The translations under genes were made by a program, and so were the position numbers. Of a stretch of 49,249 nucleotides of DNA, positions 1 through 7,463 are shown piece by piece. The stretch is from an uncultured Porphyromonas sp. Lineage in GTDB: Bacteria > Bacteroidota > Bacteroidia > Bacteroidales > Porphyromonadaceae. The number at the start of each line of letters is the position of its first letter. Position 1 is the stretch's first letter. The stretch is taken from the NCBI GenBank assembly GCA_943912835.1, contig CALTVJ010000005.1, forward strand, positions 1 to 49,249, read 5' to 3'. Under the pieces are notes generated by a model. It saw only the letters and a program-made list of their open reading frames with translations, was not told where the DNA came from and ran no database searches.

Positions 1-1
1 G

Positions 2-244
2 CAGAAAGACCCAAACAACAAAAACAATCAATCTCCAGAGAAGCAAGAAAAAGAAAATGGGCAATCCCCCCCATCAAATAAGGAGCCAGAAGAGAAAGAT
101 GCAAAAGGTCAGATGAATCGTCAAGCTGCAGAAAAATTGCTAGATAGCTACAAACAAAGCGATGAAGACACTCGTCGTAAAGTAGAAGCGCAAGAACGAG
201 CAAAGCAAACTGATCATAATCAAAAAAACAGAAGAAAATGGTAA
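2..244 (+). CDS. BatC-like TPR protein, C-terminal fragment
   Basis: An open frame enters from the left edge and stops at 242-244, overlapping the batD start in an ATGGTAA arrangement. The visible 80 residues are extremely Lys/Gln/Glu/Asn-rich (a low-complexity linker) and end in a helix with AAEKLLDSYKQSDEDTRRKV followed by a basic tail. That helix resembles the C-terminal end of Bacteroidetes BatC/BatE-type TPR proteins, which sit just before BatD in Bat (aerotolerance) operons. The TPR part itself lies outside the window. The name rests mainly on gene order plus this tail. The reading frame and stop are seen directly. Confidence 0.7.
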   Translation, partial: QKDPNNKNNQSPEKQEKENGQSPPSNKEPEEKDAKGQMNRQAAEKLLDSYKQSDEDTRRKVEAQERAKQTDHNQKNRRKW

Positions 245-2028
245 AGTCATTTAGATTACTCCTGATCATATTCTCCATTGTTTTTAATCTATCTGCGTTC
301 GGACAATCTATTACAGTTCAAGTCGCCAAAGAGCAGCAAGTAGGTAGACCATTCACTATTGTTTACAGCCTTCAAAGCAGTGATGATGTCGAAATCACAC
401 ACACACCCAACTTTGCGGGGCTTGAATTACTTTATGGCCCAGCATTAAGTGCTAGCCAGAATTATAGCATAGTCAATGGGAAAGTCAGTAGTTCTAGTCG
501 TACAGACATAACATATACACTAATATCAGATCGAGAGGGTCGTTATAAAGTTTCTGGGCTACAACTTAAAATAGGGAATAAAACTTTGACAGCTAAAGAT
601 GTTGAAGTCAATATCTCTTCTAACAAAAACACATCAAGTTCCCATGGTTCCCAAAATAAACAGTACGGACTGTCAGACTTGTTAGTAGACCAGGGGCAAT
701 ATCAGTATCATACTATCGTACCACGCAAAACTGTTTATGAGCAAGAGGCTCTCCCAGTTATTTACCGTTTGCAATCAACAGAACGCCCCAATATAACGAA
801 TGTCCAACAATCGGCTTATGATGGATTCATCAGCCTTGACCTACTTGGGAATGAGCCAAGGCAAATGAAAGTAGAGCGTGTTGGTGGTACCGATTGGGTT
901 GTGATTGATATTATGAAAGAGCTACTCTTTGCTCAAAGAGCAGGCGAATTAACAATTCCAAGCAATGACTTATCGATACGTTATACTTATAAAGATCCAG
1001 GAGGTGACCCTTTCTTAGGACTAACAAGAGAAAAAACTCTCAGTTCTGAAGAAATTAAAATCAAGGTACTCCCTCTTCCTCAAGAAGGCAAACCCAACGA
1101 CTTCTCTGGTGCTGTAGGGAACTTCTTCGCTCGCTATGAAACATCCCACACGCAATGGAAAACCAATGAGGCTTCCAGCCTAAAATTAATTCTCGAAGGA
1201 CAGGGAAATCTAAAAGTAGCCTCACTGCCACAGATATCACTTCCAGAAGATGTTGAGGTATATGATCCAGTTGAAAATACACAACAAACTTATACAAATG
1301 GTGTATTGAAATCTATCCGAACAATAGAATATAGTCTCATACCTCGAAAGATTGGGCTACTAACTATTCCTTCTGTACACCTAAACTTTTTTAATACTCA
1401 AACTGGAAAATATCAAACGACTGCAACTAAAGAATTAAAAATCAAAATAGTACAAGGGCGTGCAGCTGAAAAGGAAGAGGGTCTCGGTAAGGTTGATGGA
1501 GAACATAGCGAAAATATGCCCTATAGTCTAATTGATAGCATAGGAGGCGAAAAGACATCTTACATCAACTGGTCCAACCTTTTACTTTGGCACGTTTTAC
1601 TCTTCGTGGTGTTTGTGGTTTGCTATAAGATACTTCTCAAAGAGCTAGCTAAGCGTGAAGACAATATTAATTTTGCCTCTTCTCGAGCCAAGCGTAAAGC
1701 CCAAACACGCCTCAAAACAGCAAAAAATCACTTAGCCAATAATGAAATAAAAGCATTCCATGGCGAACTGCTGCAAGCGATTTGGGGATACTTGAGTGAC
1801 AAACTACGTATTCCTCAATCTAACCTTAGTCGAGATTTTGTAAATATAGAGCTTCAGAAAATTAATATCGCTGAACCTATCATCATTGAACTAAATCAAT
1901 TAATTGATAATGTTGAATATGCTAGATTTTCATCTCAAAAAACCGAAAAAAATACAGACGAAGAGCTATTACAACAAGCAGAAGAACTTCTCACAGCTAT
2001 AGAAAATACATCGATTAAAGGCAAATAA
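238..2028 (+). CDS. batD: BatD family protein
   Basis: A 596-residue secreted/membrane protein of the BatD (oxygen tolerance) family. An N-terminal signal peptide (hydrophobic residues about 6-20, ending AFGQ) is followed by a long beta-rich periplasmic part made of repeated Ig-like segments. One transmembrane helix lies at about residues 446-467 and a charged cytosolic helical tail follows. Length and layout fit the family. The ATG overlaps the stop of the BatC-like gene by 7 nt and its own stop lies 1 nt before batE, so the three are translated as one operon. Bat proteins, with the MoxR ATPase and VWA proteins BatA/B normally encoded just upstream, are linked to aerotolerance and envelope stress in Bacteroides; the exact biochemical role is unknown. 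Confidence 0.92.
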   Translation: MVKSFRLLLIIFSIVFNLSAFGQSITVQVAKEQQVGRPFTIVYSLQSSDDVEITHTPNFAGLELLYGPALSASQNYSIVNGKVSSSSRTDITYTLISDREGRYKVSGLQLKIGNKTLTAKDVEVNISSNKNTSSSHGSQNKQYGLSDLLVDQGQYQYHTIVPRKTVYEQEALPVIYRLQSTERPNITNVQQSAYDGFISLDLLGNEPRQMKVERVGGTDWVVIDIMKELLFAQRAGELTIPSNDLSIRYTYKDPGGDPFLGLTREKTLSSEEIKIKVLPLPQEGKPNDFSGAVGNFFARYETSHTQWKTNEASSLKLILEGQGNLKVASLPQISLPEDVEVYDPVENTQQTYTNGVLKSIRTIEYSLIPRKIGLLTIPSVHLNFFNTQTGKYQTTATKELKIKIVQGRAAEKEEGLGKVDGEHSENMPYSLIDSIGGEKTSYINWSNLLLWHVLLFVVFVVCYKILLKELAKREDNINFASSRAKRKAQTRLKTAKNHLANNEIKAFHGELLQAIWGYLSDKLRIPQSNLSRDFVNIELQKINIAEPIIIELNQLIDNVEYARFSSQKTEKNTDEELLQQAEELLTAIENTSIKGK

Positions 2029-2029
2029 T

Positions 2030-2899
2030 ATGCACAAACACCTATTATATATGTCTATATTTATACTACTCTGTAGTATATTCCCGACACACGCTTCTGC
2101 AAGTGACACACTCCATTCTACGTCGAATCCAGTAAATGGTTTTATAAAAAAGGAAGAGTTCAGTACAGCTCCCGATAGTCTCTCAGCCCCCAAGCACGAA
2201 AACTTGGCACGCTTAGCATATCATAGAGGGGATTATACAGAAGCATTGCGACACTATCAGCACATATTCATTACTTATCCCACATCCAAAACCTACTACA
2301 ATATAGCTCTATGCTATAGTAAAATCGGTGAAATTGGGAAAGCAATCCTTTATTACGAAAGAGCTCTGCTTTTAAATCCCACCCTAAAGCAAGCAAGACA
2401 CAACTTACACTTACTTTATCCCCAAACAAAAGACGGATTAAGTGACGGTCGTGCTTGGCTTTGGTTAGATAATTTATGCTATAGTATTTCATCGCAAGTA
2501 CTGACTTGGCTATGTATATTACTATTTACTATTATGGCATTACTCTATATCACGTTTCGATTAGCCAAAGCAATTCGTATTCGAGAGCTGAGCTTCTATA
2601 TACTCTTACCTTTCAGTTTTGTTTGGCTCCTTTGTTTAGCTATGCTATTACATCAGTCTTACTACAACTATTTAAGTCAAAGTCGTGCCATAGTTATTCA
2701 AAAACAAGCATTGATGCCAAATTCTGCAATAGGAAGCAATCATATTCAGATACTTCACGAAGGATCTCCAGTATTCTTTATCGGAGCTGCAGAAGGTGGC
2801 TGGCAAGAAGTCAGTCTTAGTGATGGGAAACGAGGGTGGCTACCACAAGAAAGTCTAATCTCAGTACAACCCACCAAGACCAGCGGTCTCATTGAATAA
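2030..2899 (+). CDS. batE: BatE: TPR and SH3-domain membrane protein
   Basis: A 289-residue protein with a signal peptide (ending THASA). Tandem TPR helices lie at about residues 57-130 (YNIALCYSKIGEIGKAILYY is a clear TPR). Two transmembrane helices follow at about 158-180 and 190-209. A bacterial SH3-type domain at about 220-283 includes the typical GWQEVSLSDGKRGWLP segment. This order is characteristic of BatE, the last Bat protein. TPR and SH3b modules suggest a scaffolding role for the Bat complex at the inner membrane; that is inference. It begins 1 nt after batD, and its stop overlaps a possible TTG start of the next gene. Confidence 0.9.
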   Translation: MHKHLLYMSIFILLCSIFPTHASASDTLHSTSNPVNGFIKKEEFSTAPDSLSAPKHENLARLAYHRGDYTEALRHYQHIFITYPTSKTYYNIALCYSKIGEIGKAILYYERALLLNPTLKQARHNLHLLYPQTKDGLSDGRAWLWLDNLCYSISSQVLTWLCILLFTIMALLYITFRLAKAIRIRELSFYILLPFSFVWLLCLAMLLHQSYYNYLSQSRAIVIQKQALMPNSAIGSNHIQILHEGSPVFFIGAAEGGWQEVSLSDGKRGWLPQESLISVQPTKTSGLIE

Positions 2900-2918
2900 A
2901 CTATTTATTATATTGTAT

Positions 2919-3626
2919 ATGTATCCACCATTATTTCCCTACGAAAGCGATATTTTACTTTGGATTAATAGTCACCATTCTACATTTCTTGATGCTTTTA
3001 TGTACATGATTAGCAATCCTGGAGCATGGCTACCTCTTATTATAGTATTAGTATATTACATTTTTGCCAATAAACCCTGGCAAGAAGGCGTGTTACTTAT
3101 ACTTAGCCTTGGAGTATGTCTCCTACTAGGACATCTGTTAAGTAACCTTTGGGCAAAACCTTTTTTTGAACGATTTCGCCCCACGCATGCTCCCGAGTAT
3201 AAAGAGTTAATTCATGTTGTATATAATTACGTTGGTAGTCCTTACGGTTTTTTTTCTGGACATGCTTGCAACTTTTTCGGGATAGCAACTGTATTATCTC
3301 TAACAATTAGACACACTAAGTGTATCATACTAATATACCTCATAGTATTACTCGTTGTATACAGTAGGTTATATTTGGGAGTCCATTTCTTATCAGATGT
3401 TCTTGTAGGAGCTACTGTAGGCTCAATCCTAGGATATTCTTGTCACACTCTGAAAGAATATCTTCGTCGTTACTACTCTCCATTAAGCAGAAAAAAAACG
3501 TATGAAATATATTCACCCCTAAATAATATCCTATCTCTCTCGCTCATTGGGTTTCTTCTTATCCTTATATCTTACTCTTTTGAAATAGCCAATATTATTC
3601 AGCAGTATCATTTATCAAATATATAA
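2919..3626 (+). CDS. PAP2 family phosphatase
   Basis: A membrane PAP2/undecaprenyl-pyrophosphate-phosphatase-like protein. From the ATG at 2919 it has 235 residues. The three PAP2 signatures are visible: K-X6-RP (K80 to P88), a variant PSGH motif with Phe in place of Pro (F112-S-G-H115), and SR-X5-H-X3-D (S149, R150, H156, D160). Several hydrophobic helices surround them. Family members remove phosphate from lipid phosphates such as undecaprenyl-PP or phosphatidate; the substrate here is not decidable. The frame can be extended to a TTG at 2892 overlapping batE. I chose the ATG because the family usually starts shortly before the first helix (here DILLWINSHHS). It follows the Bat genes and ends before a hairpin. 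Confidence 0.85.
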   Translation: MYPPLFPYESDILLWINSHHSTFLDAFMYMISNPGAWLPLIIVLVYYIFANKPWQEGVLLILSLGVCLLLGHLLSNLWAKPFFERFRPTHAPEYKELIHVVYNYVGSPYGFFSGHACNFFGIATVLSLTIRHTKCIILIYLIVLLVVYSRLYLGVHFLSDVLVGATVGSILGYSCHTLKEYLRRYYSPLSRKKTYEIYSPLNNILSLSLIGFLLILISYSFEIANIIQQYHLSNI

Positions 3627-3646
3627 GACCTTCACTCAAAGGTCAC

Positions 3647-3693
3647 AATAACAAAGAGCTGAACCCATAAAATGAGTTCAACTCTTTGTTATT
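3647..3693. terminator. Shared hairpin terminator between PAP2 gene and rplT
   Basis: The 18-nt arms 3647-3664 and 3676-3693 are complementary with one wobble-type mismatch and an 11-nt loop. The arms end in AATAAC/GTTATT, giving T-rich ends on both strands. It lies exactly between convergent genes, so it can stop both transcripts. A smaller GACCTT/AAGGTC hairpin sits just before it at 3628-3644. Confidence 0.7.
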
Positions 3694-3713
3694 TAGTCTA
3701 TAAGATAAACTTC

Positions 3714-4058
3714 TTACTTCACTTTATTTACAATTGCCTTAAATGCTTCTGGGTGATTAACGGCTAGGTCTGCTAGAACTTTACGATTAATTTCAATACC
3801 TGAAGCATGAAGAGCTCCCATAAGGCGAGAATAAGAGTATCCTTCTAAACGAGCCGCTGCATTGATACGTTGTATCCATAATGCACGGAAACTGCGCTTT
3901 TTATTCTTACGATCACGGAACGCATATGTTAGACCTTTCTCCCAAGTATTTTTGGCTACGGTCCAAACATTTTTACGAGCTCCATAATATCCACGAGTTA
4001 GCTTTAGAATTCTTTTTCTCTTAGCTCTTGAAGCTACATGATTAACTGATCTTGGCAT
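3714..4058 (-). CDS. rplT: 50S ribosomal protein L20
   Basis: A 114-residue, strongly basic protein with the L20 signature start (MPRSVNHVASRAKRKRILK), RGYYGARKNVW, and the conserved core with RALWIQRINAAAR and SRLMGALHASGIEINRKVLADLA. Length is normal for the family. L20 binds 23S rRNA early in 50S assembly and in several bacteria represses its own infC-rpmI-rplT operon. It is the last gene of that operon here, 107 nt after rpmI. Confidence 0.98.
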   Translation of the reverse strand: MPRSVNHVASRAKRKRILKLTRGYYGARKNVWTVAKNTWEKGLTYAFRDRKNKKRSFRALWIQRINAAARLEGYSYSRLMGALHASGIEINRKVLADLAVNHPEAFKAIVNKVK

Positions 4059-4165
4059 ACTTTAAATTTGTTTTGACGAGTAGCGGATATTTAATATCTC
4101 TTTATTAGCTATCTCATCGGTTAATTAAAATCTCAAATAAACAACTTTTTAGACAAATCTGTCCG

Positions 4166-4363
4166 TTACTTTAGGCGAAGCAGTTCTTTCACTTCACGCA
4201 CATCAACATTTGCGACAAGACCAAAGTGAGTAAGATGACGTTTTTGTTTTTTAGTCTTCTTAGTCAGAATGTGACGCTTAAAAGCATGTTTACGTTTGAT
4301 TTTACCTGACCCTGTGAGAGCAAAGCGCTTCTTGGCACTAGAGTTAGTCTTTTGTTTAGGCAT
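4166..4363 (-). CDS. rpmI: 50S ribosomal protein L35
   Basis: A 65-residue basic protein beginning MPKQKTNSSAKKRFALTGSG and containing KIKRKHAFKRHILTKKTKKQKRHL, the hallmark of L35. It is the middle gene of infC-rpmI-rplT. The spacers on both sides are about 90-110 nt, room for leader or regulatory structure. Confidence 0.97.
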   Translation of the reverse strand: MPKQKTNSSAKKRFALTGSGKIKRKHAFKRHILTKKTKKQKRHLTHFGLVANVDVREVKELLRLK

Positions 4364-4393
4364 TTTATTATATCATTTAATTGTTACTATTAC

Positions 4394-4421
4394 TCTATCT
4401 ACGCAGCCTATGCGCGATAGA
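4394..4421 (-). other. Hairpin in the infC-rpmI spacer
   Basis: TCTATC (4394-4399) pairs with GATAGA (4416-4421), and the inner CGCA/TGCG pair extends the stem around a small loop. It lies in the untranslated spacer between infC and rpmI. It could be a processing or translational-control structure like those in this operon in other bacteria. No T-run follows, so it is not an obvious terminator. Confidence 0.3.
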
Positions 4422-4452
4422 GAGGAATGAAATATCCATATATTATTTCTAC

Positions 4453-5016
4453 TTATTCAGCAGAAGTTGATTGACTCTTAACTGATCCTGCTTTCTTGGG
4501 AGATAACATTATAGTCATACGCTTTCCTTCCAAGACTGGCATAGACTCAACTTTTGCAAAATCTTCCAAATCATCTGCAAAACGAAGGAGCAAAACCTCA
4601 CCTTGTTCTTTGAAAACTATAGAACGACCTCTAAAAAAGACATAAGCCTTAACCTTAGCTCCCTCTGACAAGAATGATTTTGCATGCTTAAGCTTAAAAT
4701 TATAGTCGTGGTCATCTGTCTGAGGACCAAATCTAATTTCCTTCACTACAATTTTAACGGCTTTAGCCTTTTGTTCCTTCTGGTGCTTCTTTTGTTGATA
4801 AATAAACTTCTGATAATCGACTACCCGACAAACAGGAGGAGCTACATTGGGCGAAATTTCCACCAAATCCAACTCCATATCATTAGCTATTTTTAGAGCT
4901 TCTTGTAGTGTATAAACGCCCTGCTCAATATTATCTCCAACCAAACGAACTTCACGAGAGCGTATTTCTTGGTTGGTCCTATATTCAAACTTTGTTTTCT
5001 TGTTGTCTACCGCCAT
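4453..5016 (-). CDS. infC: Translation initiation factor IF-3
   Basis: 187 residues. The N-terminal domain carries the YRTNQEIRSREVRLVGDN region. The basic linker (YQKKHQKEQKAKAV) is followed by the C-terminal domain with KEIRFGPQTDDHDYNFKLKHAKSFL, GAKVKAYVFFRGR and MTIMLSPKK. IF-3 binds the 30S subunit and monitors start-codon pairing. It is first in the infC-rpmI-rplT operon. thrS, often placed just before infC, is not there: the next gene upstream is an unrelated glycosidase behind a terminator. In many bacteria infC starts with AUU; here an ordinary ATG is in place. Confidence 0.97.
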   Translation of the reverse strand: MAVDNKKTKFEYRTNQEIRSREVRLVGDNIEQGVYTLQEALKIANDMELDLVEISPNVAPPVCRVVDYQKFIYQQKKHQKEQKAKAVKIVVKEIRFGPQTDDHDYNFKLKHAKSFLSEGAKVKAYVFFRGRSIVFKEQGEVLLLRFADDLEDFAKVESMPVLEGKRMTIMLSPKKAGSVKSQSTSAE

Positions 5017-5089
5017 TAAATATCAGTATGTTTTTCTAAGATATGCAAAGAAGCTATTATTCTCCCTCTGTATCCAATTTAAATCTGCA

Positions 5090-5120
5090 CAAAGATAATA
5101 ATATATCTAGAAACTAGCAA
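5090..5120 (-). promoter_or_regulatory. Predicted promoter of infC-rpmI-rplT
   Basis: Read on the minus strand, a TATCTTTG element (5090-5097) matches the Bacteroidetes -7 consensus TAnnTTTG. A TTG (5118-5120) lies 20 nt upstream in the -33 position. The predicted start leaves a leader of about 65 nt before the infC ATG. It lies downstream of the terminator at 5182-5214, as expected for an independent unit. Confidence 0.6.
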
Positions 5121-5181
5121 GTTTTATATAGACAGAACCCCTGTTTCTTTCCTTTTGTCTCTCTAGATATAAGGGAAACAA

Positions 5182-5214
5182 GCGACAGAAGATAGTTGTC
5201 TTATCTTCTATCGC
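5182..5214 (-). terminator. Terminator of the SusC/D-hexosaminidase operon
   Basis: The 13-nt arms 5182-5194 and 5202-5214 pair with one mismatch around a 7-nt loop. In the minus-strand transcript the stem is followed by a TTGTTTCCCTT stretch. It lies between the hexosaminidase stop and the infC promoter. Confidence 0.65.
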
Positions 5215-5235
5215 TCACATACAATTTTACGCTAT

Positions 5236-6879
5236 CTAATTATAAAGTTCTACTGGTCTTCGATGTGGAGTTCCGTTCCTCTCCAAGGAATTTAAGACAT
5301 AGAAGACAGAAGTCTTAAAACGCCCCCAATCTCGATACAGATGCTTAGTCCATCCGACCTCTGCAATAGCCAAAGCTCTTGGATAGGTCATATAATAAGC
5401 TCTCTGTATATCAGGAATAGCCTCCCCCCAAAGAGTAGCCATAATTCCTAAAATATGCTTATCATCCTCCTGAGAAATCCCAGAAATTAAATCAAAATTA
5501 TAACTCCGTTCAAGAGAGGTTATAGGCATTCCCCAATTGTTATATTCTGGTAAATCATTAACCCACTGAGGATAATCCAAATAAGCTGATTCACCAGGAG
5601 CAAGAAGTAGATTATGACCACTCTTACGACTCAGTTCAATACATTTTGGGGTCAATCCCATACGCCAAGAAACCAATGTTACGTCCTGTGGATAATCCAT
5701 CAAATATCTCTCCGCTGGCATACGAACATTGTCTAACTCACACCACTGCATCGGGCGAAAACTATACTTCCGGACAAGCTGATAAACCTTAGAAAAAAAA
5801 TAATTCATCAATTGCTCAGGTTGTGAATAAGATAGCTGAGTCATCAAAGATAAATGTTCAGGGCTTTTCGCCCAGTTCCGTTCTATTGCACTTTCATCCC
5901 CCCCTAAATGTAGGCGTGTATTTTTGGGAAATATCTCAGAAAGTTCTTGAAAAACATCATCTAAGAACTTATAAGTAGAGGACGAAGTCGCCGAGATCAT
6001 CACATTATCTACACGGCCTAAAACAAATAGAGAATCTCTGTGCTCCTCCATACGCAACTCGGGATAAGCAGCAAGCAAAGCTGCGGTATGCCCCGGAATA
6101 TCTATCTCTGGTATAACCTCAATCCCCCTCTCTGAAGCATAAGCAACAAGCTCTCTCAATTCCTCCTGAGTGTAATACCCCCTATTTATATTCTTTCCTG
6201 TATTTTTTTTAGAGAGAAAATCTTGATTTGTCACATAGGTCAGTTTAGGATGCTTCTTTATCTCTACCCTCCATCCTTGATCATCTGTCAAATGTAGCTG
6301 AAGCGTATTATACTTATATCGAATCATCGTATCCATATAGGCCTTGACCGCAGAGACCGGCAGAAAGTGTCGTGCTGGATCGAGCATTAATGCTCGAATT
6401 GGGTATCTCGGACTATCTAAGATGTTCATCTCCTCTATAGGCTCAAACTTGTTCAATCTATAATTATAATGTGTCTCCAAAATTTGAATAAGACTCATTA
6501 CCCCCATCAAAGCTCCTTGTTTATTACTTGCTTCAATAACAATTTGCTTTGCCCCAATTTTCAAGCGATAACTTTCACGCCCTATAATATCATGATTGAA
6601 TTGAAAGAGAATAGTAGACTTGGAGTTAACGCCTAAGTCTGTAGATTCAAGTTTAGGAAAAGCCTTAGATATTAGCTGACTCAGATACGCTTTTGCAAAG
6701 CCAAACTGGTCACTAGTATCAGCAACAGAGAGCTTATTTAAAAGAAGATATTTTTTTCCAACCGTTACCTGATTAGGATAAGGTATCAGTCCGAGAGTTG
6801 CAGGATTTATTTCTTGGCTATATCCAACATAACAGCTAAAGCACAACAAACCCAGCCCGAATGTTTTAATCATGCTCAT
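5236..6879 (-). CDS. GH20 beta-N-acetylhexosaminidase
   Basis: A 547-residue secreted glycoside hydrolase of family 20. A signal peptide (about 1-21) precedes a GH20b-type N-terminal domain (about 25-155) and the catalytic TIM barrel. Visible landmarks are LMLDPARHFLPV, LHLTDDQGWR, PEIDIPGH and HLGGDE (D328-E329, the catalytic Asp-Glu pair used in substrate-assisted hydrolysis). Enzymes of this family release terminal GlcNAc or GalNAc from glycoproteins, mucins or chitobiose. Its ATG lies inside the end of the adenosyltransferase gene (14-nt overlap), and a SusC/SusD pair is two genes upstream. This suggests degradation of imported or surface-bound N-acetylhexosamine glycans. Periplasmic or surface location is inferred. 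Confidence 0.93.
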   Translation of the reverse strand: MSMIKTFGLGLLCFSCYVGYSQEINPATLGLIPYPNQVTVGKKYLLLNKLSVADTSDQFGFAKAYLSQLISKAFPKLESTDLGVNSKSTILFQFNHDIIGRESYRLKIGAKQIVIEASNKQGALMGVMSLIQILETHYNYRLNKFEPIEEMNILDSPRYPIRALMLDPARHFLPVSAVKAYMDTMIRYKYNTLQLHLTDDQGWRVEIKKHPKLTYVTNQDFLSKKNTGKNINRGYYTQEELRELVAYASERGIEVIPEIDIPGHTAALLAAYPELRMEEHRDSLFVLGRVDNVMISATSSSTYKFLDDVFQELSEIFPKNTRLHLGGDESAIERNWAKSPEHLSLMTQLSYSQPEQLMNYFFSKVYQLVRKYSFRPMQWCELDNVRMPAERYLMDYPQDVTLVSWRMGLTPKCIELSRKSGHNLLLAPGESAYLDYPQWVNDLPEYNNWGMPITSLERSYNFDLISGISQEDDKHILGIMATLWGEAIPDIQRAYYMTYPRALAIAEVGWTKHLYRDWGRFKTSVFYVLNSLERNGTPHRRPVELYN

Positions 6880-7435
6880 AACGCCAAGTAACCTCAGATG
6901 AATTCAAACGATAACTCTCTTTACGTGCTAAAGCAAAAAAATAATCACTTAAACGATTCACATAAATCAATACATTGTCTTCAATTGGATCTGTCTCATG
7001 CAAGCGATATATACATCGCTCTGCTCGACGACAAACAGTCCTACAGATATGTGCCACAGAGGGAATAGAACCTCCAGAAGGCAATATAAATGCATTAATA
7101 GGAGGAACTGCGTTATTTAATCGATCAATCTCGGCTTCAAGACGTACGATAGCTTCTTGATGAACCTGACTCTCTATACGTATCTCTGTCTGAGTTGGAT
7201 CTGTTGCCAAATAAGAACCTACACTAAATAATTTATGTTGAATCCAAGTCAATGTATAGACATCTTCATCTGTTAAGTGATAACTCAGCAACAGGCCAAC
7301 AAATGAGTTCAACTCATCAATAGTTCCATAACTCTCAATTCTAACGTGATGCTTTGGAACACGCTTCCCCCCAACAAGACTCGTTTGTCCCTTATCACCA
7401 CCTTTGGTATAAAGTTTATATTTTTCAGTATTCAT
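6866..7435 (-). CDS. PduO-type ATP:cob(I)alamin adenosyltransferase
   Basis: A 189-residue cytosolic protein with the PduO-type adenosyltransferase motifs: YTKGGDKGQTSLVGGKRVPK near the N-terminus (ATP binding), ESYGTIDELNSFVG, the helix with HICRTVCRRAERCIYRL, and VNRLSDYFFALAR near the C-terminus. Length is usual for the family. It makes adenosylcobalamin from cob(I)alamin and ATP, the cofactor for enzymes such as methylmalonyl-CoA mutase. It starts 28 nt after the SusD-like gene and overlaps the hexosaminidase gene by 14 nt, so co-transcription with the glycan genes is very likely. Why a B12 gene sits here is unclear. Confidence 0.93.
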   Translation of the reverse strand: MNTEKYKLYTKGGDKGQTSLVGGKRVPKHHVRIESYGTIDELNSFVGLLLSYHLTDEDVYTLTWIQHKLFSVGSYLATDPTQTEIRIESQVHQEAIVRLEAEIDRLNNAVPPINAFILPSGGSIPSVAHICRTVCRRAERCIYRLHETDPIEDNVLIYVNRLSDYFFALARKESYRLNSSEVTWRYEHD

Positions 7436-7463
7436 ATTCTAAACCATTGTTGTATTATCAAAT

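Noticed and set aside
2892..2918. TTG start for the PAP2 gene
   Set aside because: It would add nine residues without family similarity; the ATG at 2919 fits the usual N-terminus. It cannot be fully excluded because of the overlap with the batE stop.
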